A DNA stretch of 64,000 nt from positions 813,001 to 877,000 of the forward strand of contig CM043967.1 of assembly GCA_014529385.2 (NCBI GenBank), read 5' to 3'. The stretch is from Adiantum capillus-veneris (lineage: Eukaryota; Streptophyta; Polypodiopsida; Polypodiales; Pteridaceae). A model generated the notes under the pieces. That model ran no database searches. It had not been told where the DNA came from and was given only the letters and a program-made list of their open reading frames with translations. The stretch's first letter is position 1; each line of letters begins with the position of its first letter. The translations under genes were made by a program, and so were the position numbers. Positions 11,290 to 20,984 of this stretch are shown here, piece after piece.

Positions 11290-11757
11290 ACACTAGAAGA
11301 TTAAAATAAAACGGGAATCCCCAAATCGCGTGGAGATGTTGACGTGGCAGCGTTGTACGGACGTTTCGCAATTGCGATGGCTGCTGACGTGGCACGTATG
11401 CGGATTTCCACGATTTGGACTGGTTGCTCGAGCGCTAGCTTTTGGGACCCAGATGCTTTTAGAATTGAAGCTTTTCATGTACACTGCTTTTGGAAGGCCC
11501 AGGGCCTATAAATAAAGTGCGAGAGCCTCAGTCTCAAGCAAATACACTTGGGAGCACTACTGAGACGAGGACCGTCGGACATTGTACTTTGTGAAGCATT
11601 AATAATAAAGAAATACCAAAATGGGCGCGAGTCTTTGGGGCCATTCTCTTGGAACTACGCCGTGCCTCTCTCTCTCTCTCGGTTTTCTTTAGTTCTTTCA
11701 GTTTGCTCACGTGTGTTGTGGTAGATTCCCGACTTGGAGTGTCCAAGTCTGTCGCAG
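11290..11757 (+). repeat. Family A LTR (plus), with TATA box
   Basis: Shares 'cgtggagatgttgacgtggcag', 'accagatgctttta-aa', 'tttcatgtacactgcttttgga' with other family A LTRs. It carries a promoter-like CTATAAATAAAG at about 11,507-11,518, 'cagtctcaagcaaatacacttgggagcactactgagac' (also at 27,332-27,370), a CT run at 11,667-11,680, and ends TGTCGCAG before the PBS at 11,758. The 5' end is unclear. Confidence 0.65.
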
Positions 11758-11769
11758 TGGTATTAGAGC
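11758..11769 (+). promoter_or_regulatory. Primer-binding site, variant
   Basis: TGGTATTAGAGC, one transition from the copies at 11,073 and 27,277, directly after the LTR end. Confidence 0.75.
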
Positions 11770-11820
11770 TCAGTCGATTCTTCTTCTACGAAAGATCCGA
11801 TCCCTTTACTCACAGCACAC

Positions 11821-12235
11821 ATGGATTCAATCGACGAATCTTTCCATGAGGAAATTGTGGCACCCGACCATTCCGGCTCAGGTGAGAACAATGAAGATTC
11901 CAATAGACATCGCCCATCTTCTAAAGATTCGGAATAGTACATGCCATCCCCTCCTACTGAGTACAGAAGAGTGGAGATGTAGCGGCAACAATAGGTTGAC
12001 GCTTGTGCCGAGAAGATGCTTCAGTACTTAAAGGATCCACAGTATGCGAAATTTTTGGCCAAGCACCCGCTTGAGGAGATGCATTCCAGATGGCGTTGTG
12101 CCATTAGATCACCTCTGAAGTCACCCATTGAAGAAGCCGACCAGACCTAGGACTCCTTCTCAAAAGGTGTATTGTAACAATCTTGGGCACCCCAAGTCTA
12201 GATTGTGTCGCGACATGAGAGAGAATCACTTAAAA
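11821..12235 (+). pseudogene. Family A Gag remnant
   Basis: Begins ATGGATTCAATCGACG (MDSIDESFHEEIVAP) about 50 bp after the PBS, as a gag start should. It runs through acidic/Ser-rich text to a stop near 11,937, then continues in other frames to a degenerate zinc-knuckle-like stretch YCNNLGHPKSRLC near 12,170-12,210. At least two frame breaks. No protease or RT follows: an inverted LTR starts right after. Assignment rests on position and the knuckle-like residues. Confidence 0.5.
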
Positions 12236-12239
12236 TACT

Positions 12240-12784
12240 TCACAACTTTAAAATCACGGTTCAATTTGGTTGACACGGCCCGGTGTAGTTCCGTGCCCAA
12301 AGAGATTGGCCCCAAAGATTGGCGCTCCTTTCGGTATTTCTTTTATATTAATCTTTGAGCAAAGTACAACTCCCGCAAGGTACTCCGCTCTCAGACTCTG
12401 CGTCCAGATGCCCTGAGAAGTGAGGCCCTTAGGGCTCTTTTATTCTTACAAAGGTTGCCAAAAGCAGAGTCCCAAAATCAGTTAAACTCAAAAGCAAAAG
12501 TTCCAAAAGCTTCAAACTTAAAAGTAAATGAGTCAAAAAAGCTTCTGGCAAGCAGTCAGCGCAATTTATGGAGATTCTGTACAGCTGTCAGCGCAAAAAG
12601 CGGGTCTATCCGTACAACCTGCCACGTCAGCCTTTCAACAAAAATTTCGGGCGTTCAGTACTGCTGCCACGTCAGCGTCCGTACTGCCTGCCACGTCAGC
12701 ATGTCAACGCAGAATCCGGGAATCCGTATAGTCAGCACGCATGTGTGTGTCCGGGCATAACTGCCACGTCATTAATTTTCGACA
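12240..12784 (-). repeat. Family A LTR (minus)
   Basis: Reverse complement of the LTR at 11,290: in plus coordinates it reads 'ggccccaaagattggcgctcc', 'ggtatttctttta', repeated 'ctgccacgtcagc', and its start TGTCGAAAATT lies at 12,784. A polypurine tract borders it at 12,785-12,797. With the plus LTR at 11,290 it forms an imperfect inverted pair around the gag remnant. Confidence 0.65.
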
Positions 12785-12797
12785 TACCCCTTCTTGA
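12785..12797 (-). promoter_or_regulatory. Polypurine tract of family A element (minus)
   Basis: On the minus strand CAAGAAGGGGTA immediately precedes the LTR start TGTC. The paralogous site at 25,734-25,747 reads CAAGAAGGGGGGA before TGTCAC, and the next ~35 bases inward are also alike. It would prime plus-strand DNA synthesis. Confidence 0.75.
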
Positions 12798-13480
12798 AAG
12801 AATTGTAATCGCCCTCGATTACGCCTGCAAAACAGACAAAGGCCATAAACTTTCTTAGTAGACATTGAGTGTTAGTACCGACGCACTAGACACAACACAT
12901 CTAGCACATGTACAAAGACGACAGTCACATCACTACACATGACATCACATGACATCACATGACATTGATTTCAAATCTCAGACAATGACTGCTAGCAACG
13001 TATTTAGTAATCACATCTAGATCCATTTTGGACCTCATTGATGTCGGGTTAACTAATTCCATAGTGCCATTATGTCTATAGAGATTTTTCGACTCAAGCA
13101 CTGTTGTGTGCGAGAATCATTTCCGGGGATCCCAGTCCATCACTAAGTTCATACTGAACAAAGTGGTCCAGTCATTCATTCCATTGAATCAGTCGTGATT
13201 CATGATTTGTTTCATACTGAACAGAGTGGTCTAGTCATTGTTTCCATTGAAATCCGTCATGATTCATGATTCGTTATCAGGCTCATTCAGGAGCTGTCAT
13301 TGCTCCATCTCATTCTTAATTCTGCCCTCTTTTCCAAAATTAACAGATTCTTTCATAAAACGTTAGTTTTATTCAAAATTTAAAATCATCTTCCCAAAAG
13401 TCTTGTTTCATAAATGCATAAAGCAAAATAATTCTAATTCCAAAAAAAATCTATTCTGGAAGGAGTATCGCCTCATCTTG
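12798..13480. other. Family A 3' internal DNA and short tandem repeats; no gene
   Basis: Internal sequence next to the polypurine tract. It contains a 10-bp repeat CACATGACAT three times (12,936-12,965) and a ~70-bp repeat twice (about 13,146-13,265; 'ttcatactgaaca-agtggtc-agtcatt', 'cattgaat', 'gattcatgatt'). No ORF is convincing. Confidence 0.5.
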
Positions 13481-13489
13481 TTGTCCTTT

Positions 13490-13900
13490 CAATCTGCCAG
13501 TCATCTTGATTCTTGTGTCCTTTTGGGGCACCGTGTAGCGATATGCCCTTTTTCTCCACATTCAAAACACTTTTCTGCTTTAAACTATTCATCTCTTTGG
13601 TCTTCTGTGAGTGAAGGTCCTCTATCTCTTCGTCGATTGTTTCTGCTATGACTTGTTGAAGGTTCATCTGATGGGTAAGTCAAGTTACCCGAATGTATAG
13701 CAAATCCCCGCTTCACGTGTCCAATCAACTGTTGTATAGACTCGGACTTCCAGACAGTAGTCGCGAATTTCTTTGGAAGTCCACAACAAAATCGTTCAAT
13801 CTGCTCCTTAAAACTGATCTTCTTTGAAACAGGTAAAAAAATTTCCTAGAATCTTTCATAGTAAGAATCCAAAGATTCTGTCTTGACCATCCGAACATGG
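13490..13900 (-). pseudogene. Gag remnant with CCHC knuckle (minus)
   Basis: The minus strand has a clean CCHC motif CFECGEKGHIATRC at 13,569-13,528, followed by basic residues and a stop. Upstream on the minus strand (to about 13,900) comes a typical Gag stretch (SLDSYYERF, FKEQIERFCCGLPKKFATTVW, SIQQLIGHVKRGF) in a frame interrupted by stops. It lies in the internal part of the family A element whose 3' LTR is at 12,240-12,784. No pol domains lie between, so this was probably a non-autonomous or internally deleted element. Confidence 0.7.
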
Positions 13901-13939
13901 TTCCAATCAGTAGGGCTACAATGTCACTCGCATGAGACA

Positions 13940-14506
13940 ATCTGATAGTTGCAGTTGGGCTTGAGTTCACACTGGGCGGACTCTCGCCAAAGTAGTGACA
14001 CGTGGCAAGTGTTATGGATGGTGGTCTAGTGGACATCGTGGCCAGATCACCACCACCTCAATTAGGAGACATGCTTAGCTGGATTGGGATATCTGCCAGC
14101 TGTCGGTGGTGTTTCTTTAGGACATACGTATAAGTGGTTGGTTTGAGTCGTCAGGTACGCTATTAGTATCATCTACTTTTGTGGTCAGTCGTCTAGAGTC
14201 TATCATCTTGAGTTATACACAGCACGTCTGCACCATCCCTGCACAGTTGAGCGACACCCCCACTGTACCCATGAGATTTGGGCTGGAGCTGAGTGTGCTG
14301 CCATGCCAGAGTCTGTATTGGTTTCTTTGAGTTAGTCGATGTTCATCCTGTTCATGCTCAAGGTCATTGCTGAGTCGTGCTGTTGTTACTTTGTTGTTCA
14401 TTGTTTTCTGTGTTTGTATTCTGTGGAGTGAGATCTTACGCACACTGCACTGAGGAGCACCCACTATAGAGGGCACGACACATTATCTCCACTACAGGCG
14501 CTCTCA
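13940..14506 (+). repeat. Family C LTR, copy 1
   Basis: Matches 40,434-40,975 in order: 'ttcacact-g-cggactct', 'ggtggtctagtggacatcgtggcca', 'gctggagctgagtgtgctgcca', 'gcactgaggagcacccact'. It is followed by a PBS-like TGGCACGCCTGGTGGGACC at 14,511-14,529, typical of plant Ty3/gypsy elements. The likely LTR end is ...CTCTCA at 14,506; the 5' boundary is approximate. Confidence 0.65.
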
Positions 14507-14510
14507 TTTT

Positions 14511-14529
14511 TGGCACGCCTGGTGGGACC
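14511..14529 (+). promoter_or_regulatory. Primer-binding site of family C element
   Basis: TGGCACGCCTGGTGGGACC lies four bases after the LTR end. This kind of PBS is common in plant Ty3/gypsy elements; I do not name the tRNA. Confidence 0.6.
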
Positions 14530-14634
14530 TCAACTGAAATCTCTTCGTGTAGAGAGCAGAGTCAAGTCGAGGAGTTGCTGGGTTTCAGCTCTCTACCTGT
14601 CTTGCTCAGTTGGGTTCGACTGGGTCGGCTTAGT

Positions 14635-14790
14635 CTTAGTTCTAGACCGCTGGTCTAGTCTCTTGTCTTGGTCTAGTCTCTCTGGTCCAGGTCCACCCAA
14701 GTGGTCCAGTCACTCGCCTTGGTATAGTCTCTCTCGTCCAGGTCGAGCCAAGTGGTCTAGTCTCTCGCCTTGGTCTAGTGGCGATTGGAC
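14635..14790 (+). repeat. Tandem repeats in family C leader
   Basis: About three degenerate ~60-bp units built from 'ctcgccttggtctagtctctc', 'gtccaggtc-a-ccaagtgg'. They lie in the untranslated leader between PBS and gag. Confidence 0.65.
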
Positions 14791-15085
14791 GAGTTTTCAA
14801 CAATTTAAAGGTCTTCGTGCCCAAAGCTTGGGTGGGCTTTTGGTTACTACATGACACATACAAGGTGGTCAAAAGAGCGAGAAAGCCCACTATTAAGTCC
14901 TCTGACGTACTACCATAGGAAGCGTCAACCCTTCGTGCCAAGTAGAAGTCCACTAGCCCCATTACCCCTACCTTCCCTTGCAGCTAGCTACCTCCATTCC
15001 CTCAACCAACTCTACGCTTCCCCAGTCACCCCCATCAATAAAGTTCTCATCCCCTGTGTTACAATAAGCTCCTACACAGAGAGCC

Positions 15086-15960
15086 ATGGAGGAGCTTACA
15101 AGCATCCTGGCTAAGGTGAACATCAAGTTCCCGACTTTCAATGGTCTCTCTATAGAAGATGCCGACGACCATGCCCGAAGGTTTGTTTCTCTCTGTAGAG
15201 GTCGTGGCCTCAACCGTGAAGACGCCTACTTAGTACTCTTCCCATCTACCTTGGATGGCTTAGCAGACAAGTGGTACAGTCAGTTTGCAGAAAACCACTT
15301 TACTACTTGGGCCACATTAAGACAATAGTTTTGTGAAGCTTTTAGACCAGGGGACTTCCAAGAAAAGGTTCTGGATGAGTTGGCCAACCTGATGCTTCAG
15401 CCCAAAGAGACTTTTGCAGAACTCATGACCCGAACAAAGTCTCTGGTCGCCAAGCTTCCTCAGCAACCAAGTGAGAAATGGGTAGAGAAGGCTCTTCCAA
15501 AGACTTCTCAACACAAACTCAGAGAGTATCTCCGACCTAACGCCAACCCAGAGGAGTTTGTTGTTGCTGCTACTAGGATAGAGGGGGCAAGGAAGCTGTT
15601 TACTGACTCTTCTCAGGTCGAGATTTCCTCTGTACTCCTGGAAAGTCCATCTGAGCTCTTGACTTCTTTACGTAGGGAACTAGAAGCCCTAAAAAGCTAC
15701 AACGAGCTCTTCAAGAGGAGAGGTCCTCCTGTCTTAGACATGAGAAGCCTCAACATCACGAGGCGTTGGAACAGATCAAGCGCGAGCTAGACGAGCTCAA
15801 GTCTCAGAAGGAGACTAAGGCTATGGTTTGGTGTAGCTCATGCTGCTCTCCAGGGCACCCTCCACATGAATGCCCCCTTCGGGTTTACTGCCACTGCTGT
15901 GAAAAGTTTGAACATGAGGACAAGGATTGCTACTACCTCAAGGGATTGCGAAAAATACTG
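15086..15960 (+). pseudogene. Ty3/gypsy Gag of family C, with double CCHC
   Basis: Starts MEELTSILAKVNIKFPTFNGLS at 15,086 and has the retrotrans_gag core (PSTLDGLADKWYSQF, FCEAFRPGDFQEK, TFAELMTRTKSL). One in-frame TAG at 15,326-15,328 and a frameshift at about 15,740-15,765 break it. The third segment carries two CCHC knuckles, CSSCCSPGHPPHEC and CHCCEKFEHEDKDC (about 15,835-15,940), which would bind genomic RNA. After the knuckles the sequence passes directly into L1 DNA instead of protease/RT. Confidence 0.85.
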
Positions 15961-16449
15961 CAAAGTCTTGGTCCTAATCTTCAACGTTCTAATCCTAGCA
16001 GCCAGAGGCACCGAGGCTTTGGACTCAACGGTCAGTTGTGTGGCAGGGATCACGCAGAGTGGACCTTGCACAAATTTCTTGATTGGCTCCAGGTCCAGGC
16101 TATAGAGTTCTCATACCCCACAGGGGACGTAGGGGTGACAAGTTTGATACAAACACTCTGGCCTCTAGCCAAGTTCAATGTAATGGCACCGGATGCAGCA
16201 GGATGTAGACACCTTGTGGTTCACTTTTTTGCCGACACTCAGAGCCCTCCTTGCTATGCATTTGTACATGAGGATTCTTGGATAGAGGATGTAGCCCTAT
16301 GGATTGCAAGCTCTTCTTGGGCCTGGGTGGGACAGTCACTGCAGACGCGTCTATCTAGAGGTCGCTCGGATATGGATTACTCCCCATCCAAGCCGGCCTT
16401 GAAGATAGCGAGGTTGGTTGTTGTTGCAGCATCGGTCTTCTCTCACTGA
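15766..16449 (+). CDS. Open frame joining gypsy zinc knuckles to L1 ORF1 C-terminus
   Basis: A 227-codon open frame. The first ~60 codons are the Gag double CCHC region. From about 15,990 the sequence is the C-terminal domain of L1 ORF1 (AEWTLHKFLDWL, LIQTLWPLAKF, AGCRHLVVHFFADTQ, LSRGRSDMDYSPSKPA), ending ASVFSH at the position where the other L1 copies end ORF1. The L1 part differs from the two long L1 copies by many substitutions but stays in frame. Whether it is expressed is unknown; the upstream gag frame is broken, so translation would need its own start. Confidence 0.5.
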   Translation: MEQIKRELDELKSQKETKAMVWCSSCCSPGHPPHECPLRVYCHCCEKFEHEDKDCYYLKGLRKILQSLGPNLQRSNPSSQRHRGFGLNGQLCGRDHAEWTLHKFLDWLQVQAIEFSYPTGDVGVTSLIQTLWPLAKFNVMAPDAAGCRHLVVHFFADTQSPPCYAFVHEDSWIEDVALWIASSSWAWVGQSLQTRLSRGRSDMDYSPSKPALKIARLVVVAASVFSH

Positions 16450-16786
16450 TTTCATGAGGATTGTCTCGTGGAATGTGCAAGGTTTAGGTGGCCCCAGTTT
16501 CAGCGCCAGAGGGGCCACTTGCGTCAGGAGCTTCAGAGATGCCTTGTGGGTGGTATGTTTGATATTCTTATGCTTTAGGAGCACCATCTTTGTGAGAGCC
16601 GCATTCAACGATGTGGTTAGATTCTGCGTGGCCGCTATGAGACATTTTGGTAAGCTGCTGTTGGGCTTGGAAGCATTTTGGGAGGGGTATGTATGACTAT
16701 TGCGGACTCATGGCAGCAGGCCATCGTGGATAGAGATATTATTGTGCCTGGTAGGGTCCAATGTATTACTAAGCAGGTTCAGGGCA
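15990..16786 (+). mobile_element. L1 fragment (ORF1 end and ORF2 start), copy 3
   Basis: Homologous to 5580-6370 of the plus L1: ORF1 C-terminal domain, then ATGAGGATTGTCTCGTGGAA (16,454) starting the endonuclease. The endonuclease part is frameshifted and interrupted within ~120 codons. There is no poly(A) and no visible TSD. The right end meets integrase DNA at 'ttcaggg' (about 16,778-16,784), shared by both sides. It is an internal L1 segment bounded by gypsy DNA on each side. Confidence 0.8.
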
Positions 16787-17724
16787 ATATGGGAGAATAT
16801 TGATACTCGGTTACAAATCTCGTCCTCTTTCCACCCGCAGACAGATGGACAGTCGGAGATTGCGAATTCTGTGGTTCTTGACTTGTTGAAGTATTACATC
16901 TCTTATCAGAAAGCTCACTGGGAGAAGTATTTGCCCTTGTTGGAGTTTGCCTACAACAACACAGTGCATGCGTCTACGGGGAAGGCGCCATTTGAGATCA
17001 TTGAGGGTGCTAAGAAGGTTCCACCTATTCTAAGCACCAAGGATAAGATTTTTGAAGCAGATCAGTATGTTTAGGATTTGGAGAAAAGGTGCGTGAGGCT
17101 CTTGAGAAGTCTCAAGCAAGGCATAAGAAGGCAAAGGATAAGCATCGACGTGACTTGCAGTTGAAGGAAGATGACTGGGTGCTTCTACGGTTTGAGAAAG
17201 CACGCCTACGGAAATGAAAGGGTAAGGAGCGACTTTTCCCAAAGTTGAGTATGCGATACTCTGGCCCTTTCCAAATTTACGAAAAGATAAATGATATATC
17301 CTTCAGACTGAAGTTACCAGATAGTTGGAAGATTCACAATGCATTTCATGTGAGTCTGTTGAAACCTTTCAAAGGTGAGGTGCCAGTGGACAGGGAGCCT
17401 GAGGAGCAACCTGAAGTGGAAGAGACAGAGGAGATTCTGGTTCCAGAACAGACACTGGCTCACAAGGAAAGGAAAGTGAAAGATAAGCTGATACGTTGGT
17501 ATCTAGTCAAGTTCAAGGACTCTCGGACATTGAATGTGAAATGGATAGAGGAAGAGGACGTAGCAGATACTCCTCGGATTTTAGAGCTTTACCTTGAGGC
17601 TTTTGGTCTAGCTTCGAATATTCGAAGAGTTGCTGATGATCAGCGGGTTGAATTTGGTGCAGTGCGTACTGTACAAGAAGGGAGTTACTCCGCTCCTTTG
17701 TCACATAGTACCCAAATGGATTAA
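16785..17724 (+). pseudogene. Chromovirus integrase C-half and chromodomain
   Basis: Encodes the end of the integrase core (HPQTDGQSEIANSVV, with the catalytic Glu; EFAYNNTVHASTGKAPFEI), a stop at 17,074, a broken linker, then (17,245-17,724) the [11 protein letters not shown] and [13 protein letters not shown] block and a C-terminal chromodomain ([28 protein letters not shown]). It resembles the integrase of element D but is a different copy. The first two catalytic Asp, protease, RT and RNase H are absent, replaced by L1 DNA. The chromodomain would steer integration to marked chromatin. Confidence 0.85.
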
Positions 17725-17851
17725 AGGCACTGATTTCTTTTAAGATTTCAAGGGTATTGATAGGCTAAAAGTATTCTACTGCATGACTTTATGAAAAGCA
17801 GTACTTTGAAATGAGAATGCCTTAAATGAATTTGATATATGTGCTCTCTCA
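17725..17851. other. Chromovirus 3' flank, no gene
   Basis: AT-rich sequence after the chromodomain stop; it ends at the outer end of the family A LTR (tgtcacaagacaggc at 17,852). Confidence 0.5.
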
Positions 17852-17925
17852 TGTCACAAGACAGGCATCACGTGCCAATAGAAAAGAACAGACTGAATAG
17901 ACTTTTAACACTTCAACAACAACCG

Positions 17926-18007
<82 letters not shown>

Positions 18008-18161
18008 ACGACACAAGACGGGGAGTGGTGAAGTTCCACCTCAAGAGAGCACTGGCCCCAAACGTTGGCGTCCATGTCGGTATTTCTTTATTATTGCTGA
18101 TTCACAAAGTACAACAGCCAGGGAACACCTCCTCTGCAATCTGCGCACTGAAGAGCGCCAG
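17852..18161 (-). repeat. Family A LTR (minus), outer end, with (GA)n
   Basis: Reverse complement of the LTR end at 10,998-11,071 ('ttctattggcacgtgatgcctgtcttgtgaca'). It contains a ~78-bp (GA)n microsatellite at 17,929-18,006 in the place of the short CT run of the plus LTR at 11,667. At 18,157-18,161 the host GCCAG is duplicated by element D; the LTR resumes at 25,155. Confidence 0.75.
17929..18006. repeat. (GA)n microsatellite
   Basis: Uninterrupted AG repeat of about 39 units inside a family A LTR. Confidence 0.95.
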
Positions 18162-19676
18162 TGTCACAAAAATACGGAAGCGTAAACTGACGTTTAATTG
18201 CACTTCAAATACTCAAGAGAATTAGAGGGAGCGAGAAAACTTGACACTTCATTGGGGACCAGAAGATGGGCTGGTCCCCCCCCATAAAGAGAATATCTTT
18301 ATTACTAAGGGAGAATCTTTACAAGCACAGGAACGGGGCATACGCCCGTCCTCTATTCTTTCTTCTGTTCTGTTCTGACTACTGACTGAGAGTGTGTTTC
18401 CACTTTCTTTCTGCTTAGGGGATTTCCCATCTTCTGCGAGACTGGTTGGAAGCTCTCGAAAAGAGAGTCTATCTTCCAAAACAGCTCATCGGAAGCTCTC
18501 ACAGAGGAGAGTCCATCTTCCGTTATGTATTGCCTTCATGCTCATTCATTCATGCATCGAACACAAAAGAGAAAAACAAGCAAAATGCACACGCACATGC
18601 TTGCTGTAATTTTCTGTACATAACCTGAAATTCTTACCTGTGCACACCCCTACGCCGAAACAGAGGTCTTCTTCGCGATGGAATCGCGCCAAACTTGGTG
18701 TAGACTTAGGATAAGGAAAGAGAAGAGAATTTCTATGGCTGATTTGCTGAAAACAGCCCTAATCGAGGTGATCAGGGGCTGAAAACAGAGAATTACAGCA
18801 GCCGCACTCTGCTAAGAGAGCGTCTACGGCAGCTTCTCGCGATGAAACTTCACCAGAAGGTGTCTATGACTGTGAGATCCCTTGTTCTTGACAATGGGAG
18901 CACAAGGCTACCACATATGTCGCAAGGGGCTGCTCTCAAGCTTCAATGGAGGGCTCCACCGCGTAGAGCACGCTCACATTAGGGGAGGTAGGTGCACTGC
19001 CAGCCCTGAAAATGGGGGAGGGGAGGCTCCTAAATAGCCATCAGGGAGAGGGGGCGCTAGGAAGAGAGAGAGGGTGAGAGTGAGAGTGAGAGAGAGTTAG
19101 TTTGCATTGGTAAGTGTGCCACTTGGCACACTTACTTTAAAAACTTAAAAACCATTCAACTTTTGACTTTAAAAACTTCTAGCTCATTAATTAAAAATGT
19201 GCAACTAACTAACAAATGCTACCAATGATTCTTTTATGAGAACACCAAAGGTCTGTCGGCGCAATGCCGCACCGGCACTGCACCGCCTTTACCTGTTCAC
19301 ACTTGTCCGGCCGCTCGCCCGGGCACGGACCGTTAAATTTAATTTAACGAAACTTACCCTAAGGCTTTATTAGCTTTATTAGCCTTAGGGTCACTGTTCT
19401 AAGGACCCCATCTCATTCATGTGCTTGTACTGACGCGCGTATTTTTCCTGAGCCTAAAATCTGAGGCTACTGCTTACCCCTTTTTGAAGACCCGATTTCC
19501 CAATCACTAGGGCTTCAGGGTAATTTCTGCTAAGGTCCCTCTGAGGTGTTCTAGCCCGCATTTAGGCTCACCTGAGGCCTTAGAACTGCTAGGTCTATTC
19601 TGGTGTGCACACAACTAATTAGATAATTCTTTTCTCGTAAATAAATTAATTATTTACAAAGTCTGACTTAGTTACG
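18162..19676 (-). repeat. Element D 3' LTR
   Basis: About 1.5 kb, in plus coordinates from TGTCACAAAAATACGG to GACTTAGTTAC. On the minus strand it begins right after the purine-rich AACCAAGAGGGA. Its first base pair reads CG instead of TG (the 5' copy has TGTAAC), a probable point change. It holds a short imperfect hairpin at 18,755-18,781 (agccctaatc / gatcaggggct around gaggt) that coincides with the centre of the large palindrome at 24,243. Confidence 0.85.
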
Positions 19677-19690
19677 TCCCTCTTGGTTCT
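19677..19690 (-). promoter_or_regulatory. Element D polypurine tract
   Basis: Minus strand AACCAAGAGGGA just before the 3' LTR start and right after the pol stop codon. Confidence 0.65.
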
Positions 19691-20984
19691 AAACAGTTGA
19701 CCTCAACTGTAGAGCGTCAACATAACTGTGCAAGATATCAGGGTAGTCCTTGAGATCGGACTCAGTCATCCACTTTGCATCTAAAGGAGTGTAATTCTTG
19801 AACTTGACTAAATACTTTCGATGTAGACTCCCCGACTTGAGTTGTCTCTCCGAGTGGTGTATTATCTGTTCAGGTTGAAGGATTTCCTCAGTCTCTTCGA
19901 CTTCTGGAGGATCTTCTTGTACTGGCGCCACTGGAGGAGGTCCAACATATGGTCGGAGGAGACTGACATGAAAAGCATTGTGGATGCGCCAGTGAGAAGG
20001 CAAATCCAATCTGAAAGTCACATCATTGACTTTATCTGTAATTTTGAAAGGGCCGTAGAATCTATGGGAAAGTTTGACAACTTTCCCTTTGCCGACCCGC
20101 TTTTTCAATCTAGCTTTCTCAAACCGAAGCAGGACATATTGTCCTTTTTCAAGATTGAGATTCCTTCTGTGCTTGTCTGCTTTTCTCTTCTGTTGCTCTT
20201 GAGTACAAAGAATTGCTTGCTTTACTTGTTGATGGGCGATATCAATATTGCGCACAAATTCATCTGCGGCGAAGATGTTTTCTTTGGTCACCATAATAGG
20301 AAGTAAGAGTGGCTTCCCGTAAATAATTTCGAAGGGGGCTTTACCAGTTGAGGAATGTATGGTATTATTATACGCAAACTCAACTATTGGTAAGTACTGT
20401 TCCCATTCGGATTGTCGTTCCGAAACATAGCACTTGAGGAGATCTAAAACAGTGGCATTAGCGATTTCGCTTTGACCATCTGTTTGAGGATGATAAGCTG
20501 ATGAAAAATCAAGCTTGGTTCCCAAGTTTTCAAACAATGCCTGCCAAAATAGACTAGTCATGCGGGGATCTCTATCGCTGACAATAGTCTTTGGCAATCC
20601 ATGGAGTTTAAAAATTTGAGCTAGAAATATTCTAGCCATGTGATCAGCTTTGATCGTCTTTTTTACTGGAAGAAAATGTGCTTGCTTACTGAACCTGTCT
20701 ACTATAGTCCAGATTGCATCATTTCCATTCTTGGATCTAGAAAGATCCGTAATAAAATCCATGGCAATACTTTCCCATGGCGTGTTACGCACAGGGAGCG
20801 GCTGAAGTTTGCCATAAACTTTATGTCTGTCATATTTCACTTTTTGGCATACTAAACACTCACGTACATGTTTTTCAATGTCCGCACGGAGTGTTTGCCA
20901 AAAGAAATACCTTTCGAGGGCACTAGTGGTGGAAGCAATTCCCCGATGCCCGGCATAAGGAGAATTATGTGCTTCATCCATCAC
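19689..20984 (-). pseudogene. Element D integrase and chromodomain
   Basis: A 431-codon open frame that continues the polyprotein. It has the HHCC zinc-binding motif (EAHNSPYAGH ... CLVCQ), the DDE core (AMDFITD; IVSDRDPRM; HPQTDGQSEIAN), the GPF-type C-terminal region ([26 protein letters not shown]) and a chromodomain (ILQPEQIIHHSER, KYLVKFKNYTP, AKWMTESDL). It would join cDNA ends to chromatin. It is intact in itself but cut off from RNase H by a frameshift near 21,050; upstream of its first Met the same frame still reads LSGIIHYRQQ and PLRQKVMDEAH. Called a pseudogene because the polyprotein is broken. Confidence 0.92.

Noticed and set aside
19842-20306. 154-codon plus-strand open frame
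   Set aside because: It is antisense to the well-supported integrase of element D.
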